Shown piece by piece: positions 53,738 to 62,008 of a stretch of 64,000 bases of DNA. The DNA lies in assembly GCF_000422725.1 (NCBI RefSeq), contig NZ_KE383909.1:1039178-1103177 (forward strand). Reading direction: 5' to 3'. Each line of letters starts with the position of its first letter. Position 1 is the stretch's first letter. The position numbers and the translations under genes are program-made. Below the pieces are notes generated by a model that saw nothing but the letters and a program-made list of their open reading frames with translations, had not been told where the DNA came from and made no database searches. This stretch comes from Flavobacterium subsaxonicum WB 4.1-42 = DSM 21790. Lineage in GTDB: Bacteria > Bacteroidota > Bacteroidia > Flavobacteriales > Flavobacteriaceae.

Positions 53738-55177
53738 ATGAAAAAAAGTTACCTTTTAAAAACGGTGCTGCTCCTGTGCTTATTTGTGGGCAGTATGTCT
53801 TGCTCAGACGATGACACCAAGACCACCAAAGACCCAATTGCATTTTCCATCACTCCGGAAACCATGCTGTTTAGCGCCAAAAACGGCAATGCCGTTATGA
53901 ACATTCACCTTGAAAAAGATGCTATGTGGACACTGACCAATTCTGCCGACTGGCTTACTGTTTCGGGCACATCGGGCACCGGCATGGGCTATGTTTCGCT
54001 GGTAATAGCTGAAAATGATACCGAAGAGGCCCGTACTGCTACTATTACTGTAGCATCAGGATCTGAAACAAGGATGGTGCAAATTGAGCAATCGGCTAAC
54101 GAGAACAGCAGTACCATTACTTATGACATTGCACCCGACCCAAGCAACATGAGCACCATGACCAGCGTGCAGCTTACCGCCGAAATGGGCACGGGCTGGA
54201 ACCTGGGCAATACCCTTGAAGCTATTGGCGGAGAAACCGCATGGGGCAACCCAATGGCCAGCAAGCAGCTTGTTGATGCTGTAAAAGCGGCCGGTTTTAA
54301 AACCATACGCATACCGGTATCGTGGAGCAATTTTTCTGACGATGCTACCTTTACCATTAACCCTGCCTGGCTTGCCCGTGTAGAAGAGGTTGTAAACTAT
54401 GCACGCGATAACGATATGTATGTGATAATGAACGAGCATTGGGATGGCGGATGGATGCAGCCAACCAACGCGCAGCAGGCTTATGTTAACAACCGCCTTG
54501 CCATTATGTGGAAACAAGTTGCCACACATTTTCGCGATTACGACTACCACCTGATTTTTGCAGGAAGCAACGAGGTTATGGTAGACGGCGATTATGGCAC
54601 GCCAACATCTGAATACTACACCGTACAAAATAGCTTTAACCAAACATTTGTTACCGCTGTGCGCGCTACCGGCGGGCGCAACGCTTACCGCTACCTTGCC
54701 GTGCAGGGCTTTAACACTAACATAGACCACACTTTTGCTTTTGCAGCAATACCGGTAGATGTTACCCCTACCCGCTTGTTAATGGAGGTACACTACTACG
54801 ACCCTTACAACTTTACCCTGAACGAAAACAGCACCATTACACAATGGGGATCTATTGCTACCGACCCTGCACAAACTGAAACCTGGGCTAATGAAGCTTT
54901 TGTAGATGCACAGTTCCAGAAAATGAAAACCAAATTTGTAGATAATGGCGTAGGCGTAATTTTAGGCGAGTTTGGCGCTATTGTTCGTACCGATGTACCT
55001 GGAAGCGAAACCTTCAGGATCTATTACCTTAACTATGTAGCCAACTCGGCAAGAACCCACGGATTGGTTCCTGTTTATTGGGATAACGGCTTTATAGGTA
55101 ACCACACCATGGCCCTGTTTAACCGTAACACCGGAGAGGTAGTATATCCTGATATTCTTGATGCATTAATGCCATAG
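53738..55177 (+). CDS. BACON-GH5 endoglucanase lipoprotein
   Basis: 479 residues; lipoprotein signal (LLLCLFVGSMSC). A BACON domain spans about 30-125 (MLFSAKNGNAVMNIHLEKDAMWTLTNSADWLTVSG, TATITVASGSETRMVQIEQSAN). The GH5 barrel follows: GTGWNLGNTLEAIGG, FKTIRIPVSWSNF, VIMNEHWDGGW, LIFAGSNEVM (position of the acid Glu), MEVHYYDPYNF and the nucleophile Glu in VGVILGEFGAIV. BACON plus GH5_4-like sequence recalls surface xyloglucanases such as those of Bacteroides, but the subfamily cannot be fixed by eye. It is a single gene, not adjoining a SusC/D pair. Confidence 0.92.
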   Translation: MKKSYLLKTVLLLCLFVGSMSCSDDDTKTTKDPIAFSITPETMLFSAKNGNAVMNIHLEKDAMWTLTNSADWLTVSGTSGTGMGYVSLVIAENDTEEARTATITVASGSETRMVQIEQSANENSSTITYDIAPDPSNMSTMTSVQLTAEMGTGWNLGNTLEAIGGETAWGNPMASKQLVDAVKAAGFKTIRIPVSWSNFSDDATFTINPAWLARVEEVVNYARDNDMYVIMNEHWDGGWMQPTNAQQAYVNNRLAIMWKQVATHFRDYDYHLIFAGSNEVMVDGDYGTPTSEYYTVQNSFNQTFVTAVRATGGRNAYRYLAVQGFNTNIDHTFAFAAIPVDVTPTRLLMEVHYYDPYNFTLNENSTITQWGSIATDPAQTETWANEAFVDAQFQKMKTKFVDNGVGVILGEFGAIVRTDVPGSETFRIYYLNYVANSARTHGLVPVYWDNGFIGNHTMALFNRNTGEVVYPDILDALMP

Positions 55178-55387
55178 TTATTAATTACAAGCAAATATTT
55201 AAAGGGTTAAAGTGGTGTATGGCTTTTTTAAGCAGCGCATTACTTTAGCCTTTTTTTGTTGAATACTTTGCGAGAGGTTAGAAGATTTTGTCATGCTGAG
55301 CTTGTCGAAGCAGGCAATATATTTAACTTTTCAATTGAATATTAAATAACACCTTACTTATACTTACCCCTAACCCCTAATTTCTTC

Positions 55388-55571
55388 TGCAAAGTTACGG
55401 CGGTTATTTACCGGCAGTACTGAAGGCAGTTGTGCAGTACTGCGTAACTAAAAATTTTGTAAAGGTGCGCTTTTATAAAGATTGAAATAAACATGCTCAA
55501 CCAAAATTTGAGCCATTAAAATAAATTATTGCAAAAGTAGCGTAACTCCAAGTCCGAAAGTGAAATATCAA
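55388..55571. repeat. Diverged dispersed intergenic element, copy 2
   Basis: Ordered blocks TGCAAAGTTA, CAGTACTGAAG (17 nt after the first block, as in copy 1) and TAGCGTAACTC-AAGTCCGAAAGT-AAATAT (55538 on). CAGTAC recurs at 55435, which may form a hairpin with the second block (GCAGTACTG is itself palindromic). Confidence 0.6.
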
Positions 55572-55732
55572 AATCGACTTATGCTGATAATCAACAACTT
55601 AACAAAATAGCTGTTTTTAGCAAAAATTGCAAAATAAGAGGGTATTTAAAATATAAAATTTGTAAGAATTTAGCTTAATATTTTACATGAGCTTCAATTT
55701 AGTTATTCCACCCAAAAAACTCCATAAATAAA

Positions 55733-55767
55733 AAAATCCCGATCGCATATTAAACGATCGGGATTTT
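55733..55767 (-). terminator. Terminator after the lipoprotein gene at 55790
   Basis: AAAATCCCGATCG (55733-55745), loop of nine, CGATCGGGATTTT (55755-55767): a perfect 13-bp stem, T-rich on both sides, possibly bidirectional. Confidence 0.85.
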
Positions 55768-55789
55768 TGATTTTATATCTATTGGCTTA

Positions 55790-56281
55790 TTAGCTTTCTT
55801 CTTTATAATCTCCGGTAACCTGGCCCTCCTGAATGGCGGCAGCCCCTGCAAACAGTAGCAATCCGTCCTTTTTAAGCTTATACCCATTTAGCGATTGTAA
55901 CTGCCAGTGGGCATCTTTAAAAGGCCCGTTCTTAGACTCTCGTGTAAGCATTATAGAGTGCGTCTGGTTAGGGAAATAGAGTTCGGCGCGGTCGCCATCT
56001 TCCTCAAAAACAACAAATACGCTCTGCTGGCTGCTCTCTCCGGCAAGCTGCTGTATCGAGTTAAGCCTGTAGCCTTCCTCTATCGGGCGGATGCATTCTT
56101 TAGTAATGTACGACCAGCGGTAACCTGCTGATGTTACGCAGCCCATCTCATCTTTATCGTTACCTATAACCACTTTTTTGCCGGTCTTGGTTTCGCTTTG
56201 TGTGTCATCAGTCTTTTTAAGAATAAAGTCGCACGAAACAATGCAACTGGCTGCAGCAAAGAGCAATACAAGTTTTTTCAT
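55790..56281 (-). CDS. Lipoprotein of unknown function
   Basis: 163 residues; lipoprotein signal MKKLVLLFAAASCIVSC, so anchored in a membrane. A Lys/Thr-rich linker is followed by DEMGCVTSAGYRWSYITKECIRPIEEGYRLN, with two Cys likely disulfide-bonded, and a beta-rich remainder (SVFVVFEEDGDRAELYFPNQTHSIMLTRE). I recognise no named family. It may share a transcript with the gene at 56325 (43 nt apart). Confidence 0.75.
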   Translation of the reverse strand: MKKLVLLFAAASCIVSCDFILKKTDDTQSETKTGKKVVIGNDKDEMGCVTSAGYRWSYITKECIRPIEEGYRLNSIQQLAGESSQQSVFVVFEEDGDRAELYFPNQTHSIMLTRESKNGPFKDAHWQLQSLNGYKLKKDGLLLFAGAAAIQEGQVTGDYKEES

Positions 56282-56324
56282 AACCAGGAGTAGTAGTAAT
56301 TACGGTAAACTAAAGTACAAAAAA

Positions 56325-56825
56325 TTAATAAGGTACAAAATTAAACAAGGTAGTTTCCACTGGCTCGTAGGTAATTTTGCCGTCATCTTCCACAAAATAT
56401 TTAATTACGGCCTCGCCCCAGCGTATGCCGTTAGAAAAATCTACTATTATCCATCTGTGGTTCAGTATCTTAATTTTCGCAATGGTAAACGGCCTGCCAT
56501 CCATAGCAGGATACCCTACTAACGGGTTTCCCTTTGGGTTGGCGTTTTGTGCATAAAGGCCATCTCTAACCCTAATGGCAAGAGCGTCAATATCCTGATC
56601 CTTAAAGTAATCGCGGGCATTGTTATCATTCTCAATCGAAAAATAATCGCTTATCTTGCGTTCGTTACCTGCAACCTTAATACTATCCCTAACCTTTTTT
56701 ACTTTTTCCTGCATTTTTATAACACGTTCAGCCTCATACTTTTGGGCGTTCGTAAAATACATATAAGTGAATACATTTATAAGCAATGCAAAAATAAAGA
56801 GGTATAAAAAGAGGCTTTTTTTCAT
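56325..56825 (-). CDS. Membrane-anchored protein of unknown function
   Basis: 166 residues. An N-terminal helix (LFLYLFIFALLINVFTYMYF) anchors it, then a charged coiled coil (EAERVIKMQEKVKKVRDSIK) and a globular part with the conserved-looking NPLVGYPAMDGRPFTIAKIKILNHRWIIVDFSNGIRWGEAVIKYFVEDDGKI. Similar flavobacterial proteins are sometimes labelled hydrolase without evidence; I see no catalytic motif. Starts 10 nt after the MBL-hydrolase gene. Confidence 0.75.
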   Translation of the reverse strand: MKKSLFLYLFIFALLINVFTYMYFTNAQKYEAERVIKMQEKVKKVRDSIKVAGNERKISDYFSIENDNNARDYFKDQDIDALAIRVRDGLYAQNANPKGNPLVGYPAMDGRPFTIAKIKILNHRWIIVDFSNGIRWGEAVIKYFVEDDGKITYEPVETTLFNFVPY

Positions 56826-56835
56826 TAGTTAGTAG

Positions 56836-57600
56836 CTATATGGTTATTTCTAAATTATCGTAGGCCAAAAATACATTTTTTGGCAATATCTTCTCTACTT
56901 CGGCATGAAAACCCATCATGTGGCTAATATGCGTCAGGTAAGTCTTTTCGGGTGCAATATCGGCAATAAACTCCAATGCTTCCTCAAGGTTAAAGTGCGA
57001 GTTGTGCGGCTCATGGCGTAAGGCACTCACTACCAAAACACTAAGCCCCCTAAGTTTTTCTCGCTCTTCCGGTGCTACTGTTTTAACATCGGTTAGGTAG
57101 GCAAAATCGTCTATGCGGTAACCAAAAATAGGCAGCCTGCCATGCAGGGTGCTAATAGGTATTGCGGTTTTATCGCCAATTAAGAAGGGCTGATTATTAA
57201 CCACTTCTATAACCTTAACCGATGGTGCTCCCGGGTATTTGTTCTCTTCCTCAAAAACATAATCAAAACGTTTTTTAAGGCTATCTATTACCCTTTTGTG
57301 CGCAAAAATGGGAATATCGCCCTGACGGAAGAAAAACGGACGAATATCATCCAGTCCCGCGGTGTGGTCGGCGTGTTCGTGCGTATAAATTATGCCATCA
57401 ATTTTTGGGCATTTGGAGGTAAGCATCTGCTGCCTGAAATCGGGGCCGCAATCTATTACATACGAGTAATTTGCCCAGTGTATCCATACCGATACCCTGA
57501 GCCTTTTATCGCGCATATCGGTACTAAGGCACACAGGGTGAGTGCTACCAATAACCGGTATTCCCTGAGATGTTCCTGTACCTAAAAACCAAACCTTCAA
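56836..57600 (-). CDS. MBL-fold metallo-hydrolase (PhnP/RNase Z-like)
   Basis: 254 residues. It begins LGTGTSQGIPVIG and carries the metal motif YTHEHADHTAGLDDIRPF (HxHxDH), a further Asp in YLTDVKTV and His in ALRHEPHNSHFNLEEALEF and LTHISHMMGFH. This is the PhnP/YcbJ-type phosphodiesterase layout. The physiological substrate is unknown. First gene of a possible three-gene transcript; divergent from the gene at 57687. Confidence 0.9.
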   Translation of the reverse strand: MKVWFLGTGTSQGIPVIGSTHPVCLSTDMRDKRLRVSVWIHWANYSYVIDCGPDFRQQMLTSKCPKIDGIIYTHEHADHTAGLDDIRPFFFRQGDIPIFAHKRVIDSLKKRFDYVFEEENKYPGAPSVKVIEVVNNQPFLIGDKTAIPISTLHGRLPIFGYRIDDFAYLTDVKTVAPEEREKLRGLSVLVVSALRHEPHNSHFNLEEALEFIADIAPEKTYLTHISHMMGFHAEVEKILPKNVFLAYDNLEITI

Positions 57601-57632
57601 AATTGTTTATTTTTTACACAAAAATAGCATTA

Positions 57633-57667
57633 TTTGTTTTATAAAATGCAGTGTTTGCCTAACTTTG
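57633..57667 (+). promoter_or_regulatory. Promoter of the gene at 57687
   Basis: TTTG at 57633-57636, 23-nt spacer, TAACTTTG at 57660-57667; ATG 20 nt after the -7 box. Confidence 0.65.
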
Positions 57668-57686
57668 CAACATATCTTTCACCGCT

Positions 57687-59156
57687 ATGAAATTAAACGA
57701 TGACGACATAACCCTTAAGGGCGACCGAATAATTGCACACGTACCCTCTATTAAAGACAAGGCCCTGCGCATTAACCTGAACGAGAACATTTACGGTACT
57801 TTTGCCGAAATTGGTGCCGGGCAGGAAACCGTACGCCACTTTTTTAGGTCGGGTGGTTCATCGGGCACCATTGCCAAGGCGATGTCAGCCTACGATAAAG
57901 ATTTTAGCGATGCCATTTATGGTACCGAGGAAGATGGCCGCTACGTTACCGAAAGCCGCCTTAAAACAATGCTGGGTCACGAGGTTAGCATTATGGAAGA
58001 GAGGCTTAAGCGCGAAAAGCACCCAAGCAAGGTGTTTTTTAGCTATGCCAACACTGTTGCCACCATCGATTTTGCCAAGCAATTTAAAGGCCACGGCTGG
58101 GTGGGTATTCGCTATCAGGTTGAGCCTGATGAAGATTACAACGAAATTACACTGCACATACGCTTTAAAGAGAACGATGCCAAATTACAACAGGAAACCC
58201 TTGGTATTCTTGGTGTAAACCTTATTTACGGTGCATTTTATAAGTACAACGACCCTAAAAAGTTATTGCGTTACCTGTACGACCACCTGGATAAAGACCA
58301 GCTGGAAATTGACACCATTAACTTTGCCGGACCCCGTTTTGCCGATGTAGATAACAGGCTTATGAGCCTGCAACTGGTTAAGAACGGAATGACCGATGCC
58401 GTAATGTTCGACCCGCAGGGGCATAATGTACTGCCGGCAGCCATACTTTACAAAAAAAACATTTTAGCACTTAGGGGCAGCTTTAGGCCGGTTACTAAGG
58501 TAAACATGGATATGTATGAAAAATCGTACAAAATGTTTTTAGAAGAAAATAAGGTAGACCGCGAAAAAACCCTTGTGGTTTTTGAGATTACATTGTCTAA
58601 CCTTCGATCTGAAGGCGAGATTGATGAGCGCGATTTTATGGACAGGGCCGAACTTTTATGTTCTCTTGGCCAGCACGTTATGATATCTAACTTTCAGGAA
58701 TACTATAAGGTGGTAGAGTACTTTAGCAGCTACACAAAAGCCCGTATGGGCCTTGCTATGGGCGTTAGCAACCTTATTGATATTTTTGATGAGAAGTACT
58801 ACCGCCACCTAAGTGGTGGTATTCTTGAGGCCTTTGGTAAACTGTTTTATCGCGACCTTAAGGTGTACTTATACCCTATGAAAGATGAGCACGGCGTGGT
58901 TATCGATTCAGAGAACCTGAAGGTACACCCGCGCATGAAGGAGCTGTACAAATTCTTTAAATTTAACGGTAAGGTTATAGATATTAGCGATGTAGATACC
59001 AACAACCTGGATATCTTCTCGCGCGAAGTGCTTAAAATGATAAACAAAGGTAAAACCGGCTGGGAACCAATGCTACCACCGGGTATTGCCGAGGTTATTA
59101 AGCACAATCAGCTGTTTGGCTACGATCCTAAAAAACTGTTGGCAGAGCAGGAATAA
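57687..59156 (+). CDS. Large conserved cytoplasmic protein of unknown function
   Basis: 489 residues without signal peptide or membrane helix. I recognise it only as a protein common in Bacteroidota and sometimes labelled nicotinate-nucleotide adenylyltransferase, for which I see no supporting nucleotide-binding motif. Notable stretches are GTFAEIGAGQETVRHFFRSGGSSGTIAKAMSAYDKDFSD, FSYANTVATI, GWVGIRYQ, FAGPRFADVDNRLMSLQLV and HLSGGILEAFGKLF. Length and strong codon order suggest a real housekeeping-type gene. Single gene with its own promoter and terminator. Confidence 0.85.
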   Translation: MKLNDDDITLKGDRIIAHVPSIKDKALRINLNENIYGTFAEIGAGQETVRHFFRSGGSSGTIAKAMSAYDKDFSDAIYGTEEDGRYVTESRLKTMLGHEVSIMEERLKREKHPSKVFFSYANTVATIDFAKQFKGHGWVGIRYQVEPDEDYNEITLHIRFKENDAKLQQETLGILGVNLIYGAFYKYNDPKKLLRYLYDHLDKDQLEIDTINFAGPRFADVDNRLMSLQLVKNGMTDAVMFDPQGHNVLPAAILYKKNILALRGSFRPVTKVNMDMYEKSYKMFLEENKVDREKTLVVFEITLSNLRSEGEIDERDFMDRAELLCSLGQHVMISNFQEYYKVVEYFSSYTKARMGLAMGVSNLIDIFDEKYYRHLSGGILEAFGKLFYRDLKVYLYPMKDEHGVVIDSENLKVHPRMKELYKFFKFNGKVIDISDVDTNNLDIFSREVLKMINKGKTGWEPMLPPGIAEVIKHNQLFGYDPKKLLAEQE

Positions 59157-59180
59157 CCCTCGCCTATTATATAAACAATA

Positions 59181-59220
59181 CAATAAAGGCAGCATTTATA
59201 TTAAAATGCTGCCTTTATTG
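59181..59220 (+). terminator. Terminator after the gene at 57687
   Basis: CAATAAAGGCAGCAT (59181-59195), loop of ten, ATGCTGCCTTTATTG (59206-59220): perfect 15-bp stem. Confidence 0.85.
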
Positions 59221-59324
59221 TATACCATCCTGTTTTTTATTGCTTTACTTTTTGTTTGAAGCCAACAATAATTTATATTCGTGATTTATTTTGTCTTACA
59301 AAAAAATTACAAAAATTATTTTAT

Positions 59325-59807
59325 ATGGGCTTTAAATTCAGAACTCTACTCTATATATCAGTACTATCCATTTTGATTGCCTGCAAGAAGGAAGAACCGA
59401 CACCCGTCGCGCCACTAAACCAGGCTCCCAAAACGGCGCAGGCCTCTATGCTGTACATCAGTGCCTTTTCTGAATTTCCTGCCGAGATAGAGGGCTGTTC
59501 ATGTAATTTTTCTAACGATTCTTTAGATTACAGCGCCCAAAAGTTTATTTATATGAATGATTTTAAACAGACATCTTTTATAAAAGTTAATGGTGTGCTT
59601 ACCAAATTTACCGAAACCAGCCGTAAAGATGTTGATAGCATTAATGTAATTTCCACCTACAATAATGCTGATTATGAGATGATTATTGAAATGGAAGACA
59701 AAGGCAAACATGGCCCGGAAAGTTCTATAAAAACCGGTACTATTAAGCTAACTGATAAAAACGGCAAGACTTTAGAGAAAGCTTTTTACGGCGAATGCGG
59801 ATGCTAA
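59325..59807 (+). CDS. Lipoprotein of unknown function
   Basis: 160 residues from the ATG at 59325, which gives a proper lipoprotein signal (LLYISVLSILIAC then KKEEPTP). The mature part has a Cys pair early (EGCSCNF) and late (GECGC), probably disulfides, and beta-strand-like segments (EMIIEMEDKGKHGPESSIKTGTIKL). No family recognised. Convergent with the PAS-LuxR gene, 5 nt between stops. Confidence 0.75.
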   Translation: MGFKFRTLLYISVLSILIACKKEEPTPVAPLNQAPKTAQASMLYISAFSEFPAEIEGCSCNFSNDSLDYSAQKFIYMNDFKQTSFIKVNGVLTKFTETSRKDVDSINVISTYNNADYEMIIEMEDKGKHGPESSIKTGTIKLTDKNGKTLEKAFYGECGC

Positions 59808-59812
59808 CAGGC

Positions 59813-60565
59813 TTATACCCAACCGTTGTTAAAAGCTATCTGTATAACCTCGTTAGTAGATTTTGCTTCGGTTTTTTTAATCATGTTTTTGCGGTGCGAA
59901 TCTACCGTGTGGCGGCTAATGCTTAGGGTTTCGGCAATCTCAACGCTGCTCATTCCGCTGGCAAGCGCCTTTACAATTTCGCGTTCTCTCTTTGTAAAAA
60001 TGTGTTTTGTAGGCTTAAACACATTATCTACATCTACATTAAGGTAACTGGGTTCGCCATCCATTCCTATAAAAGATAAGGCAGGCTTGTGCTCTTTCTT
60101 TAAATTGGTAATATCAGTATCAACCGCAAATGTCAGTACATTATCTATATCTTTCTGAATTACAACGTACTGGTGAAGTATCTTTATGTACTCGCCATTG
60201 GCTTTTTTAGCCCTAAAGTCGTATTGTACTTTATATTTAAAGAGGCGTTCGCCACTTAATGCTGCCATAAATTTGCCCACTGCCACTTCAAAATTGAGGA
60301 AAAACGGAAGGTCATCCGGATGGATCAAACCCACTAAAAAATCCAGGGTGATGGTTTCCTGCGGATAACCCAACACCAATTCCATTTCATGGCTAACCAT
60401 CTCTAAAACAGACTTACGCACGTTAACTATATAGTAAAAGTAATCGCCCACCTGAAAAATATCGAGCAGTTTTTTATGTACCCTAATATCAAAAGTAGCA
60501 TTTTTACCTTCGTAATCGGTGCTTATTGCATCCCAGATTTTGCGTAATTCTTTATAAACATCCAT
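59813..60565 (-). CDS. PAS-like domain and LuxR-type HTH regulator
   Basis: 250 residues. The N-terminal two thirds resemble a PAS fold (SVLEMVSHEMELVLGYPQETITLDFLVGLIHPDDLPFFLNFE, a PAS_3-type motif; KKANGEYIKILHQYVVI). The C-terminus is a LuxR/GerE HTH: FTKREREIVKALASGMSSVEIAETLSISRHTVDSHRKNMIKKT. There is no membrane helix, so the signal is cytoplasmic. Common in flavobacteria as an orphan regulator; its target is unknown. Confidence 0.9.
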   Translation of the reverse strand: MDVYKELRKIWDAISTDYEGKNATFDIRVHKKLLDIFQVGDYFYYIVNVRKSVLEMVSHEMELVLGYPQETITLDFLVGLIHPDDLPFFLNFEVAVGKFMAALSGERLFKYKVQYDFRAKKANGEYIKILHQYVVIQKDIDNVLTFAVDTDITNLKKEHKPALSFIGMDGEPSYLNVDVDNVFKPTKHIFTKREREIVKALASGMSSVEIAETLSISRHTVDSHRKNMIKKTEAKSTNEVIQIAFNNGWV

Positions 60566-60633
60566 GTTTAGAACCCATTATGTTTGTTGCGCGAAAATAT
60601 TAAAATTTAAAAGCAATTTCCTACACTTTTAGC

Positions 60634-61086
60634 TTACTTTAATATCTGTGCGGCATGCGCTTTGGTTTTAACATCGGTTATAACATCTTCTAACACACCA
60701 TTTTCGTCAATAATAAAAGTGCTGCGATGAATACCATCAAACACACGGCCCATAAACTTTTTAGGTCCCCATACGCCAAAAGCATTAATAAAGCTTTTAT
60801 CTTCATCGGCCAAAAGCGGAAAAGGTAACTGGTATTTCTCTTTAAATTTAGCCTGTTCTTTCTGGCTGTCGGCACTTACACCCAGCAATTCATAGCCCTG
60901 TGCCTTAAGGTAATGAAAGTTATCCCTAAGGTCGCAAGCCTCTGCAGTACAGCCCGGAGTATCTGCCTTTGGATAAAAAAATACCACCAGTTTTTTGCCG
61001 GCATAATCAGATAACGAGTGTGTTTTTCCTGCTTCGTCTGTTCCTGTAAAATCTGGTGCTTTATCGCCTTTGGTAAGTGTTGTCAT
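60634..61086 (-). CDS. bcp: Thioredoxin-dependent thiol peroxidase Bcp
   Basis: 150 residues. The PrxQ/Bcp motif is textbook: VVFFYPKADTPGCTAEACDLRDNFHYL with peroxidatic Cys and resolving Cys five residues later. ATG at 61086 gives the usual start (MTTLTKGDKAPDF). Reduces hydrogen peroxide and organic peroxides in the cytoplasm. Divergent from nth. Confidence 0.96.
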   Translation of the reverse strand: MTTLTKGDKAPDFTGTDEAGKTHSLSDYAGKKLVVFFYPKADTPGCTAEACDLRDNFHYLKAQGYELLGVSADSQKEQAKFKEKYQLPFPLLADEDKSFINAFGVWGPKKFMGRVFDGIHRSTFIIDENGVLEDVITDVKTKAHAAQILK

Positions 61087-61099
61087 AGCTGTATATTTG
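61069..61099 (+). promoter_or_regulatory. Promoter of nth
   Basis: TTTG at 61069-61072, 19-nt spacer, TATATTTG at 61092-61099. It overlaps the first codons of bcp on the other strand. It rules out upstream in-frame starts of nth and supports the ATG at 61120. Confidence 0.75.
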
Positions 61100-61119
61100 T
61101 TTGTATAAAAGTAAACAAA

Positions 61120-61785
61120 ATGACCAAAGCACAAAAGGCAAAGTTTGTGATAAAAACACTACAGGAAATTTACCCCACCATACCCATACCGTTAGACCAT
61201 AAAGACCCCTATACCCTGCTAATAGCAGTGTTAATGAGCGCCCAAAGTACCGATGTGCGCGTAAACCAAATTACGCCACTATTATTTGAACGTGCCGATA
61301 ACCCTAAAATGATGGTAAAACTACGCATTGATGAAATTCAGGATATTATTCGCCCTGTAGGGTTATCGCCTGCAAAGGCTAAGGCAATACACGGTTTATC
61401 TGAAATTTTACTGGAGAAACACAATGGCGAAGTGCCCGATAATTTTGAAGACCTGGAGGCACTGCCCGGTGTGGGCCATAAAACCGCAAGTGTGGTGCTG
61501 GCACAGGCCTTTGGCATGCCTACCTTTCCGGTAGATACGCACATACACAGGCTTATGTACCGCTGGGGACTGACCGACGGCAAGAATGTGGTGCAGACAG
61601 AAAACGATGCTAAAAAGCTGTTCCCTAAAGCATTATGGAACGATTTACACCTGCAGATTATATGGTACGGAAGGCAATATTCGCCGGCGCGTGGCTGGAG
61701 TTTAGACAAGGATATTATTACGGCTACAATTGGCCGAAAATCAGTACTGGAAGAATATTATAAAAAAGCCTCTGCTAAAAAATAG
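61120..61785 (+). CDS. nth: Endonuclease III-type DNA glycosylase lacking the iron-sulfur cluster
   Basis: 221 residues. The helix-hairpin-helix and catalytic residues are intact: LEALPGVGHKTASVVLAQAF with the catalytic Lys, and FPVDTHIHRLMYRWGL with the Asp. It removes oxidised pyrimidines in base-excision repair. At the C-terminus, where E. coli Nth has four Cys holding a 4Fe-4S cluster, the sequence reads YGRQYSPARGWSLDKDIITATIGRK with no Cys, so the cluster is absent. The stop codon lies inside the terminator hairpin. Confidence 0.93.
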   Translation: MTKAQKAKFVIKTLQEIYPTIPIPLDHKDPYTLLIAVLMSAQSTDVRVNQITPLLFERADNPKMMVKLRIDEIQDIIRPVGLSPAKAKAIHGLSEILLEKHNGEVPDNFEDLEALPGVGHKTASVVLAQAFGMPTFPVDTHIHRLMYRWGLTDGKNVVQTENDAKKLFPKALWNDLHLQIIWYGRQYSPARGWSLDKDIITATIGRKSVLEEYYKKASAKK

Positions 61786-61797
61786 CAGAGGCTTTTT
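61763..61797 (+). terminator. Terminator overlapping the nth stop codon
   Basis: AAAAAGCCTCTGCTA (61763-61777), loop AAAAA, TAGCAGAGGCTTTTT (61783-61797): perfect 15-bp stem ending in T5; the TAG stop is its first three 3'-arm bases. Confidence 0.9.
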
Positions 61798-61805
61798 GTA
61801 ATACC

Positions 61806-61949
61806 TTAATTAGCAATGTTTTCGTACGTACCGTTTTGAGTTTTAACTATTTTAAGTGCTTTAGAATAGTTAAGCAAAAAATCTATTGTTTCTTGTTTAG
61901 GTAGCATTGTAGGCGTTGCTATTGGTTTTTTAGAGTAAAGTTTAGCCAT
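61806..61949 (-). CDS. Small protein of unknown function (47 aa) downstream of the ECF sigma gene
   Basis: ATG to TAA on the minus strand. A basic N-terminus (MAKLYSKKPIATPT) is followed by KQETIDFLLNYSKALKIVKTQNGTYENIAN, which would form a helix. Codon use is like the neighbours, and it begins 59 nt after the sigma-factor stop on the same strand with no terminator between, so it is likely co-transcribed. No membrane helix, so not a typical anti-sigma factor, but a cytoplasmic partner is possible. Confidence 0.65.
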   Translation of the reverse strand: MAKLYSKKPIATPTMLPKQETIDFLLNYSKALKIVKTQNGTYENIAN

Positions 61950-62008
61950 GTAGCGATATAATTATTTGTTATTATACTACAAGAACGCAAACTAAAACCC
62001 AATATTGC

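Larger units (their letters stand above)
55178..55789. other. Gap with intergenic repeats
   Basis: About 610 bases without a gene. It includes a fragment starting TCATGCTGAGCTTGTCGA (55291-), a sequence common between genes in this phylum, then a diverged copy (55388-55571) of the element seen at 26491-26646, and the terminator of the next gene (55733-55767). Confidence 0.5.

Noticed and set aside
54056..54730. Minus-strand 224-codon ORF
   Set aside because: Lies wholly inside the GH5 gene, opposite its catalytic barrel; low-complexity shadow translation.
55291..55312. Possible functional site around TCATGCTGAGCTTGTCGA
   Set aside because: As I recall, this fragment is scattered between genes in many Bacteroidota; no local structure or gene relation is visible.
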